A stretch of 13,157 bases of DNA from an uncultured Lachnospiraceae bacterium (GTDB lineage: Bacteria > Bacillota > Clostridia > Lachnospirales > Lachnospiraceae), in the NCBI GenBank assembly GCA_902766655.1, contig CACXEL010000278.1, forward strand, positions 1 to 13,157, written 5' to 3'. The position numbers were made by a program, and so were the translations under genes. Under the pieces are notes generated by a model, which saw nothing but the letters and a program-made list of their open reading frames with translations, ran no database searches and was not told the origin of the DNA. This document shows, piece by piece, positions 7,701 through 13,157 of this stretch (the first letter of the stretch is position 1; each line of letters starts with the position of its first letter).

Positions 7701-9365
7701 CTGATCCTCTGCCCCATGGAGATCGGCGGAAGCGTCACGGTACCGGAGGGAGTCGTCGGCCTGGCCTCCGGCATTTTTGCCGACCTGCCCTCCGATTCGA
7801 CCTTCGTCCTGCCTGACTCGCTGACCCGGATCACGCTGGATTCCTTCCCCGCCGGCAGGGACGAAAATTACAACCAGGTCTATGAGCTGCTGATCTACTG
7901 CACCAAGGGCTCCGCCGCAGAGACCTTCGCGGCCAAAAACAAGCTGCCCTACGAGCTGGTGGAGGAGGAAGAGCTGGCGCTCGACGCCTACACGCTGACC
8001 ACCCTGCCGGGCCTGAACGGAACCTACACCTTCCGGCTCTACGAAGACCACGCGGCCTTCATCCGGTACAAGGGGACGGATGCCTTCATTTCCGTCCCGG
8101 CCTCGGTCAAGGGGCTGCCGGTGACGGTGGTGGGCGACGGGTCCAGCGCGGTGGACGGGACCTACGAGAGCGGCTGGGACATCTTCAGCTATGAGGACGA
8201 TACGCCGGAGACGGACAATCTGGGCCAGTATCCCCAGGACTACGTCCGGGGCATCGAGCTGCCGGACTGCGTGCAGGTCATAAACGCCTACGCCCTGTCC
8301 GAGTTCTCCCTGGACATGGATACCTTCCGTCTGCCGGCGGACCTTCGGGAGCTCTCCCCGGTGGCCTTCGGCGGCCGGAGGGGCAGCGGCATGGACGTGG
8401 GGGCCTTCAGCATCTCGGAGGATAACCAGTATTTCAAGACGGTGAACGGCGTCCTCTTTACCAGGGACGGCAGCCGGCTGGTCCGGTTCCCCACCTGCCC
8501 GAAGACCGATATGCCCTCCCTTCAGATGGAGCGGGTGGACGGCGAGCCTGTTTACACCTACACGGTGCCGGACGGCGTCCGGGAGATCGGGGCAGCGGCC
8601 TTCGCGGAGACGGAGCTGGAGAGGGCCGACAACGGGATCGTGGTCTACAACTTTAAGGTGGATCTGCCTTCGTCGGTGGAGACCGTGGGGGACAACGCAT
8701 TTTACGGCTCTTACATCGCGGACGTCTCCCTCAGGGAAGGTCTTAAGACTGTCGGATCCGGCGCCTTCTCGCGCATGAGATACCAGAGCACCTCCCTCAT
8801 CCTTCCGTCGACCCTGGAGAAGGTCGGCGACGAAGCCTTCGCCTACATGTTCCGGGAGGACAAGGAGAGCGGAGACCTGGTCTACGGCTTCCGCGCCATA
8901 GTGCTGCCGGAGGGCCTCAAGGAGGTCGGGTCCAGGGCCTTTGCCGCCAGCGCCGACAAGCATCTGGTGTGCAGCGAGCTGGCCCTGGGGCGGAAGCTGG
9001 AGAAGATTCACGAGGAAGCCTTCTATGACAGCAACGTCAAGAGCTTCACGGTGGCTTCCGGCAACGACCGCTACAGCGCGGCGGATGGCTGCCTCCTGAG
9101 CGCGGACGGCACCAGGCTGATCGCGGTGCCCAACGCGATGGAGGGGGAGATGACTGTTCCGGCGGGCGTCACGGAGATCGGACGGTATGCCTTCTTTGAC
9201 TGCGACGGCATCACGGATGTTCACATTTCCCGGGAGGTGACCAGGATCTCGTCCCAGGCCTTCTATGTGGGCTACGGGAAGACGGCACCGGTCATTCACG
9301 GCGCGGCCGGAAGCGAGGCGGAGCGCTTCGCACTGTCGGTCGGCATGGAATGGGAGGAGGAATAA
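4737..9365 (+). CDS. Surface lipoprotein: clostripain-family (C11) cysteine protease fused to BspA-type leucine-rich repeats
   Basis: This is a 1542-residue protein. ATG 4737 is chosen for GGAGG (4725-4729) 7 bases upstream and because it starts a lipoprotein signal peptide (MQRRIHRCVRQL, hydrophobic core, lipobox LLAGC with Cys25). An acidic spacer follows. From about residue 106 (YTILVYMIGSDLE) to about 470 is a peptidase C11 domain, with catalytic His216 in WDHGGG and Cys265 in DACLMS. Clostripain-type enzymes usually cleave after Arg or Lys; the specificity here is not visible. Residues about 480-750 are a beta-rich region of unknown role. From about 762 to the end are LRR_5/BspA-type repeats (IPEGVxxIGxxAFxxC pattern), which in other proteins bind host or matrix ligands. 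The protein should sit on the outer face of the membrane, anchored by lipid. The gene is followed 4 bases later by another secreted protein gene, so the two are probably cotranscribed. Whether the protease is active is inferred from the intact His/Cys pair. Confidence 0.9.
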   Translation: MQRRIHRCVRQLTTGILCTALLAGCGGNAAEETPGGNTAPDQAVESRDVPESGETAREEVPDKPRLMEEDEEEMTVSRALMKANQVQQEGDARIFAEGEDFVREKKGYTILVYMIGSDLEGSYGYATRDMREMEASGIDLTKNNLLIYTGGSRMWKSDVPSGRNNVLDMSLPAGERVVAATEGTSDMGAPETLAEFLNYGVQRYPADHYALIFWDHGGGSVYGYGNDVLYSGDSLLLTEMQTAMNDSPFGPGGSLKLDWVGFDACLMSTAENADVWKQYTNYMIASEETEPGDGWSYAFLDRVSADASPETIGKAIVDAYTDYYAAKRTPLNDPDITLAVLNLKKMDNLVGAIDALSVKMRNNVGDERFADLVRTRSATKTFGVRGSRAEGYDLLDIRDLASNMTDWYPAEAARVEAALKEVLIYGTREVAGACGLSLYFPGENRELYEAVLEEGNKDMYVSDTFRAFADTYTEKWMTASDIDWTVADFVDAGDELTLQLTEDQAANLDNASYTVLLGSGDGYYRRGICRVTVKPDENNVLHIPKDPELIVAATDQDGVMDACAFVQTDSREGERSYESQRMFFCIGEDMFSDSADYVIASVEARGDELTVKGFRYNDNVVGTAGKNSVDLADYTTLNEYMGGSLYPTFDSDGKMLPYYAWETQQGVMTGFVMGLDDSLRFEFRKASLLEEASIVQVLLKDINGDDHSSGIHELAKGVTEVPDERTISTEKGTLTFAIEDGEAILTGYEGEDRVLAVPAEVEGFPVTRIGNGSLSDGDIREITIPEGVRKLDRKAFYFCSGLTKLTLPGSVELVGDNVIYQCKALEEIILTGKSSAISVKDGVLFDADGRTLIKYPNGKGRFYEVPEGTEIIGYAAFMETDLVEIVFPETLKEIDNFAFENCDKLRSLDLPASLERIGAGAFNVDHTFDFGSDEEEEPVLQTVTFGPRVRSVGKEAFRQRKVVSFAVDPENENYSCVNGMLASRAGDVLILCPMEIGGSVTVPEGVVGLASGIFADLPSDSTFVLPDSLTRITLDSFPAGRDENYNQVYELLIYCTKGSAAETFAAKNKLPYELVEEEELALDAYTLTTLPGLNGTYTFRLYEDHAAFIRYKGTDAFISVPASVKGLPVTVVGDGSSAVDGTYESGWDIFSYEDDTPETDNLGQYPQDYVRGIELPDCVQVINAYALSEFSLDMDTFRLPADLRELSPVAFGGRRGSGMDVGAFSISEDNQYFKTVNGVLFTRDGSRLVRFPTCPKTDMPSLQMERVDGEPVYTYTVPDGVREIGAAAFAETELERADNGIVVYNFKVDLPSSVETVGDNAFYGSYIADVSLREGLKTVGSGAFSRMRYQSTSLILPSTLEKVGDEAFAYMFREDKESGDLVYGFRAIVLPEGLKEVGSRAFAASADKHLVCSELALGRKLEKIHEEAFYDSNVKSFTVASGNDRYSAADGCLLSADGTRLIAVPNAMEGEMTVPAGVTEIGRYAFFDCDGITDVHISREVTRISSQAFYVGYGKTAPVIHGAAGSEAERFALSVGMEWEEE
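7020..9350 (+). repeat. BspA-type LRR region with recurring modules
   Basis: Protein-level repeats build this region. The phrase 'VPAxVxGxPVTxxGxG' opens two blocks, near bases 7000-7050 (VPAEVEGFPVTRIGNG) and near 8090-8140 (VPASVKGLPVTVVGDG). Each is preceded by a similar strand pair (TLTFAIEDGEA and TYTFRLYEDHA). A hairpin module of the type 'V(N/D)GxLxxxDGxxLIxxP' occurs four times, starting at bases 7248, 7659, 8436 and 9075. This indicates growth by internal duplication, now diverged at DNA level. Confidence 0.75.
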
Positions 9366-9369
9366 GCGT

Positions 9370-12006
9370 ATGAAGAGAGCATTTCTTGTCATGGCGGCGG
9401 CGCTTGCCCTCACGGCGGGCCTTCCTCTTGCCTGCTCCGCCGACGAGGGCGGCATCCTGCCGGGGCGGATCGAGAACCTGAGCGGCACGGATGAAATCCC
9501 CGAAGGGAGCGAGCCGGGGGAGACCGAAGCGCCGGCCTGGCAGCCGCGCATGCTGGTGGGCGTCTGGAAACGGACGGAGCTCACCGGCAAAGCTGCCACC
9601 CTCAGCGTGCCCGCCGCGGACGGAACGGAGGAAATGTGGACGGTGGCCTGCCTGCCGGACCAGTTCATCTTCGCCTCCATCCAGCGCGGAGATGCGGACG
9701 GGGAGAAGCAGCAGAGGCTGGGCCTCGACGACTACTATGAATTCCAGGGGAGATACGCCCTTTCTGACGGTGACGGCGGGGAATCCGGGGAGACGGTGAG
9801 CTTCTGCATGGCTGCCGATATCTCCGGCAATACGCTGGCAGCCGGCTTTACCGGTGTGGCTGCCGATGAGGCCTATCTGTCCGATTCGGTGACCTCGGTC
9901 GACATCACCGAGGTGGATTATGAAATGTCCTATGAGGGCTGCGAGCTGACGCTCGAGTACGGCGGGGCGAAGGCTGTCTACGTGCCCTCCACCTGCCCGG
10001 ACGGGGACCTGCTCAAGGCTCTGGACGGCTTCGAAGGCTCCTGCGATTACGTTAAGCATCCCGACTGGCATTTCAACGATCTCACCATGAACGGGGACGG
10101 GACCGGATCGGCCAGCACTCTCTTCGGGACCGCTGCGATGACGGTCAGCCGGAACAGGAAGGGGGGCCTCACCTTTAAGACGGACCACGACGAGACCTAT
10201 ACATACGATACCTTCTGGTATGCGGACTCCTGCCTGACGCTGGGCGCCGGGGAGGACATGCTCATGTACCAGGACAACTATATCAACATGCAGTCGCAGA
10301 TTCCTTACTGCAGGAATTTTATCCGGTATCCCAATTTCAACAGCTATGGGATCCTGAAGGTCGGGAGCAGGAACCTGGGAGACCCGCTGGGCGGGGCTGT
10401 CTCCAGGCTCAGCGATGCCGGCGGCAGGACGTCCGCGGACCTTGCGGCGACCATCGTGCCCGCAGGCGGTTTTTCGGAGCCCTTTGAAGTCACCTTCAAG
10501 GGGGAGACGATCCGGGTCCGGGCCATGAATCCCACGGACACGGAGCTGCCCCTGAAGAGCTGCATCGTCGTCTGGTACAGCTATGACAGCGCCAATATCT
10601 TCAGGCGGACCCATTTCTTTGACGATTCCATCGGATTTGCCTGCGGGGAGACGAGGGAGTCGCTGCTGGGCCGTTACGACAGCTTTGTCGGGACGGATGA
10701 GAACACGCTCTGCGCCATGGTCACGGGCGGCACTGTGCCGCGGTCCTACGATTTTTCCGATTACAAGGCCGACCTTCTTTTCGAGGGGGACGGGGTGGAG
10801 CTTCTGGTGCTGAACTTTGAGAAGGACAAGCTGGTCAGCGTGACCTCCTGCGCGCCCTTCTTCCTCAGCCAGGACCTGGAATACCAGGTGCCGGCGGCGG
10901 AGCTGCTCGCCCTGGACCGGGACGACGCGGAGGAGACGGCGGCGGTCCGGACGGCCCTCGCGGATGCCCTGGCCGGGGCGGTCCTTCCGAGTCAGGTCGT
11001 TCGGGGAGACAAGGGCTGTGCCTTCGCCATCCCGAGAGCAGACCTCTTCGACTACGGCTCCTTCGAGCTGTCCGACAGCGGCAAAAAGCTCCTGGATGAG
11101 ACCCTGGAGGCCCTCATCGCCGCGGTGCCGGATCCGGACGCCGTCGCATCCGTCGAGGCGGCCGCCTATTTCCGGTTCGAGACGGAGGAACGGGCATTTT
11201 CCGGCAAATACGCCGAGGCTATTGCGAAATACCTGAGCGGCAAAAAGAACGGTCTCAGCGGCAGCGCGAAGAAATTTCTGAAGGGAAGAGTGAAGGCAGG
11301 CGCCTACGGGTCGACCGACTATATTTCCGATCCCGCCTTCAGAGGGTACACTCACCTGGAGATCCGGTTCATCCTGAAGCCGGCCGCCAGGGAGACCGGG
11401 ATCTATGCGGACACACCGGTGGTCCTGACTTCCACAGAGGAAGAGAAGGAGGCGCACGCCTTCCTCGACCTGAGCGAACAGGACGTCGGCCGCGGGATCG
11501 CCTCCTTCGCCGCCCGCTACGCCGGGACCTATGCCGGGCAGACCTACGCAAATGAAGCCCTGGGCATCCGCTGGAGCCTGCCCGGGGACTGGTACATCTA
11601 CGACGACACGGCCCTCGGCCTCTACAATGGCCAGACGGCGGCCCCGCTCCTGCTCGCGGACAAGCCTGTTTACATTTTCGCCGCCTCGGATGACGCAGGT
11701 CTGGTGGACATCCGTCTTCACCCCTTCAGCGTCGGCGACGACTTCGCCTCGAGGACGGAGGAGTACGCAAGGAGTCTCTTCAGTTCCTATGAAGCGGTCT
11801 GCAAGGGAAGCTACACCTCCGTGAGCGCTGAGTTCGGGGAGGAGGCCTTCGGCGGCGGCACTGCCTGGGCGGGGACCTTCACCTTCAGGACAGCCGGCAG
11901 GACCTTCTGCCGGAAGCAGTACTACATCGTGCGGGAGGACGCCGTGGCGGTCGTCACCGTGACGAGCGAAGACACCGTTCGTAGCATCGCCGATCTGGGG
12001 TTCTGA
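9370..12006 (+). CDS. Secreted multidomain protein with a degenerate OmpA-like region
   Basis: This is an 878-residue protein. ATG 9370 is 4 bases after the upstream stop, with GGAGG at 9356-9360 inside that gene. The N-terminus (MKRAFLVMAAALALTAGLPLACSADEGG) is a signal peptide; PLAC is a poor lipobox, so cleavage by signal peptidase I after CSA is equally likely. Residues about 61-330 are beta-rich, starting MLVGVWKRTELTGK, with no family recognised. Residues about 552-669 resemble the OmpA/MotB C-terminal fold: LFDYGSFELSDSGKKLLDE, then FSGKYAEAIAKYL, then YTHLEIRFIL at the position of the usual NRRVEI. The Arg residues that bind diaminopimelate in OmpA domains appear replaced, so peptidoglycan binding is doubtful. 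Residues about 726-878 begin YANEALGIRWSLPGDWYIYDD, a type of domain I associate with clostridial lipoproteins. The gene is likely cotranscribed with the protease lipoprotein and may act with it outside the cell. The OmpA-like assignment is a pattern reading, not a search result. Confidence 0.8.
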   Translation: MKRAFLVMAAALALTAGLPLACSADEGGILPGRIENLSGTDEIPEGSEPGETEAPAWQPRMLVGVWKRTELTGKAATLSVPAADGTEEMWTVACLPDQFIFASIQRGDADGEKQQRLGLDDYYEFQGRYALSDGDGGESGETVSFCMAADISGNTLAAGFTGVAADEAYLSDSVTSVDITEVDYEMSYEGCELTLEYGGAKAVYVPSTCPDGDLLKALDGFEGSCDYVKHPDWHFNDLTMNGDGTGSASTLFGTAAMTVSRNRKGGLTFKTDHDETYTYDTFWYADSCLTLGAGEDMLMYQDNYINMQSQIPYCRNFIRYPNFNSYGILKVGSRNLGDPLGGAVSRLSDAGGRTSADLAATIVPAGGFSEPFEVTFKGETIRVRAMNPTDTELPLKSCIVVWYSYDSANIFRRTHFFDDSIGFACGETRESLLGRYDSFVGTDENTLCAMVTGGTVPRSYDFSDYKADLLFEGDGVELLVLNFEKDKLVSVTSCAPFFLSQDLEYQVPAAELLALDRDDAEETAAVRTALADALAGAVLPSQVVRGDKGCAFAIPRADLFDYGSFELSDSGKKLLDETLEALIAAVPDPDAVASVEAAAYFRFETEERAFSGKYAEAIAKYLSGKKNGLSGSAKKFLKGRVKAGAYGSTDYISDPAFRGYTHLEIRFILKPAARETGIYADTPVVLTSTEEEKEAHAFLDLSEQDVGRGIASFAARYAGTYAGQTYANEALGIRWSLPGDWYIYDDTALGLYNGQTAAPLLLADKPVYIFAASDDAGLVDIRLHPFSVGDDFASRTEEYARSLFSSYEAVCKGSYTSVSAEFGEEAFGGGTAWAGTFTFRTAGRTFCRKQYYIVREDAVAVVTVTSEDTVRSIADLGF

Positions 12007-12021
12007 GCCCCGGGGCGTCAG

Positions 12022-12068
12022 AGGGAACGGCTCTTTTCCCGGTCCCCGGAAAAAGAGCGGTTCCCTTT
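12022..12068 (+). terminator. Terminator after the secreted protein gene
   Basis: A long imperfect stem pairs 12022-12042 with 12046-12066 (21 positions, two mismatches) around a 3-base loop. Only a short T run (12066-12068) follows, so termination may be partial. It ends the protease/secreted-protein transcript 16 bases after the stop. Confidence 0.7.
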
Positions 12069-12074
12069 CGTCGA

Positions 12075-12105
12075 TTGTCAGGATCTTTTTAAAAAACAGT
12101 AATAT
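12075..12105 (+). promoter_or_regulatory. Promoter candidate for the small acidic-tail membrane protein
   Basis: TTGTCA (12075-12080), a 19-bp spacer and TAATAT (12100-12105) lie in an AT-rich stretch just after the terminator. The spacer is 2 bp longer than ideal. The predicted leader is about 90 bases. Confidence 0.5.
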
Positions 12106-12200
12106 TTTTCACATGCACTGCAACAATACCCCCTGCCGGCGGTTATCAAGATCAGCCGGAACAAAATAAGGCAAATAAAAACAGTGAGGGGTTATCCGAT

Positions 12201-12614
12201 ATGAAAAAAGCAGCCGTAGCGGCAGTCATCATTATTGTAATCGCAGTGGGAGCATTCTTTATGTACAACTTATTTTTCAGACATGTTACCATCCGGAACG
12301 TGGAGAAGACAGAGAGCCAGGTCTCCAATGCAAAGGTCCCGACGGCGGAGCTGACAGCCAAGGCCGCCCTGGGGACGGTCTCCGGCTCTGAGGATGAGGC
12401 GGAAACCGTCGAAGAAGCGCCGGAAGAGAGCGTGACAGAGGCCGGTGAGAACGGTGCGGAGTCCTCGGAAAATGCAGCCGCCTCCGAAGAGCCGGCGTCC
12501 ATTTTCTCTGCCAACCGCGCATCCGGTCCGGACCCGACCGCGGAGTCGATCGAGGAGAGCGATGACCGGAGCACCATCTCAAAGCCCGCGCCCAACTATT
12601 ATTTCGACGATTGA
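12201..12614 (+). CDS. Small one-pass membrane protein with acidic tail, unknown function
   Basis: This is a 137-residue protein. ATG 12201 has GAGGGG (12186-12191) 9 bases upstream. Residues 4-27 (from AAVAAVIIIVIAVGAFFMY) form one membrane helix after a basic MKK start, so the tail should face outside. The tail is short on hydrophobic residues and rich in Glu, Ala and Ser (for example SEDEAETVEEAPEESVTEAG), and ends SKPAPNYYFDD. There is no lipobox and no cleavage site is obvious, so the helix is probably an anchor. No family was recognised. The acidic tail resembles that of the lipoprotein encoded next in composition, not in clear sequence. It lies between a terminator and a new promoter and is probably transcribed alone. 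Confidence 0.8.
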   Translation: MKKAAVAAVIIIVIAVGAFFMYNLFFRHVTIRNVEKTESQVSNAKVPTAELTAKAALGTVSGSEDEAETVEEAPEESVTEAGENGAESSENAAASEEPASIFSANRASGPDPTAESIEESDDRSTISKPAPNYYFDD

Positions 12615-12717
12615 TGAGGCGGAGGACCGGGAAGAAGCAGGCTTTTTTCGACCGCCTGCCGGAAGCACGGACGGCCTCGGGCGGGAGAATGTGTTTGCAA
12701 GCTTTATGAATCCGGAC

Positions 12718-12747
12718 TTTACAGACAAAATGCCGGTGGCTTATAAT
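12718..12747 (+). promoter_or_regulatory. Strong promoter for the Glu/Ala-rich lipoprotein
   Basis: TTTACA (12718-12723), an 18-bp spacer and a perfect TATAAT (12742-12747) form one of the best promoter matches in the window. The expected start is near 12754, about 65 bases before ATG 12820. Confidence 0.75.
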
Positions 12748-12819
12748 AATCATGTTGAACTTTGAACATACATCCCTGAGGGCCGTGGGCTCTGTTCAGC
12801 GGATAGCAAGGAGGGGTAC

Positions 12820-13157
12820 ATGAAAAGAAGAATTGTGAGTATCATGCTGAGCCTTGTGCTGGGCTCCGCGCTGCTCGCCGGCTGCGGCGGCTCATCTGCG
12901 GGATCACAGAGCGCACCGACGGAAGCGCCGGCGGAGGCCGCTGAGGAAGTGGCGGAAGAGACCGCCGAGGCAGCGGAAGAAGCCGTTGATGCTGCGGAAG
13001 AGACCGCAGAGGCCGTGGAAGAGACCACCGAAGCTGCGGAAGAGACTGCCGGGGAGGCTGTCGAGGAAGACGCTGCGGAGACTGCCGAGGCCATCGACGC
13101 CGGCGAAGGCGAGGTCCTTAATACTTCCTTCGGCGAGACCGTCGCCGCCTTCATGGC
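12820..13157 (+). CDS. Glu/Ala-rich lipoprotein (5' part, partial)
   Basis: ATG 12820 follows AAGGAGGGG (12808-12816), a very strong ribosome binding site, and the frame stays open to the window end (112 codons). The first 22 residues (MKRRIVSIMLSLVLGSALLAGC) are a lipoprotein signal peptide with lipobox LLAGC and Cys22. A long spacer at about residues 36-92 is built from Ala/Glu/Thr units such as AEETAEA and VEETTEA, a periodic acidic pattern likely to be helical or a flexible stalk. The sequence then turns into what looks like the start of a folded domain (VLNTSFGETVAAFM). The function cannot be read from this part. It might be a solute-binding protein or another surface lipoprotein. Confidence 0.85.
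   Translation, partial: MKRRIVSIMLSLVLGSALLAGCGGSSAGSQSAPTEAPAEAAEEVAEETAEAAEEAVDAAEETAEAVEETTEAAEETAGEAVEEDAAETAEAIDAGEGEVLNTSFGETVAAFM

Noticed and set aside
6831..9680. Long antisense open frame on the - strand opposite the protease lipoprotein
   Set aside because: It mirrors the codon structure of the real gene in GC-rich DNA, spans a gene junction, and its translation is Arg/Gly/Pro-rich without any motif. The + strand frame has a signal peptide, a catalytic domain and repeats.
9292..11721. Long antisense open frame opposite the secreted protein gene
   Set aside because: Same reason: no recognisable domain, no convincing ribosome binding site, and a composition typical of a complementary-strand shadow.
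12637..12659. Hairpin GCAGGC/GCCTGC after the small membrane protein as a terminator
   Set aside because: The T run lies in the loop, not after the stem, so it does not fit an intrinsic terminator. No convincing terminator was found for this gene.
12445..12765. Overlapping + strand frame across the end of the small membrane protein
   Set aside because: It is out of frame with a well-supported gene, has no start signal, and crosses the promoter at 12718-12747.

Overview
The window looks like a chromosomal segment from a GC-rich anaerobic member of the Bacillota, probably class Clostridia. The grounds are an Rnf electron-transport subunit of the clostridial type, strong GGAGG-type ribosome binding sites, Gram-positive style lipoproteins, a clostripain-family protease, and zf-HC2 and ECF sigma proteins. 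All supported genes lie on the + strand. No RNA gene, insertion sequence, phage gene or CRISPR array was seen.

Layout. Bases 1-307 hold the 3' end of rnfB, followed by a textbook UUCG-loop terminator. Bases 514-2610 encode a 698-residue one-pass membrane protein with a cytoplasmic zf-HC2 (ZAS-type anti-sigma) zinc-binding motif, a Thr/Gly/Ser-rich linker made of 36-bp tandem repeats, a membrane helix and an outside array of about 13 internalin-like leucine-rich repeats. It ends at its own terminator. Bases 2706-3069 are a non-coding leader with a good housekeeping promoter and inverted repeats. Next come an ECF sigma factor with an unusual N-terminal extension (3070-3849) and, overlapping it by 8 bases, a one-pass membrane protein that is the likely cognate anti-sigma factor (3842-4534).

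After a second promoter candidate lies a 1542-residue lipoprotein that joins a clostripain (C11) cysteine protease to BspA-type leucine-rich repeats (4737-9365). Four bases later comes an 878-residue secreted protein with a degenerate OmpA-like region and a C-terminal domain common in clostridial lipoproteins (9370-12006), then a terminator. The last two genes are a small one-pass membrane protein with a long acidic tail (12201-12614) and the start of a Glu/Ala-rich lipoprotein (12820 to the window end).

How they may work together (inference): apart from rnfB, almost everything faces the outside of the cell or the membrane. A plausible reading is a cell-surface sensing module, with two candidate membrane-bound sigma regulators (one with an outside LRR array), one ECF sigma factor, and a surface protease plus secreted partner that could be targets of the sigma factor or could process the sensors. 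The sequence shows the gene order and domain architecture. The functional wiring is not shown.
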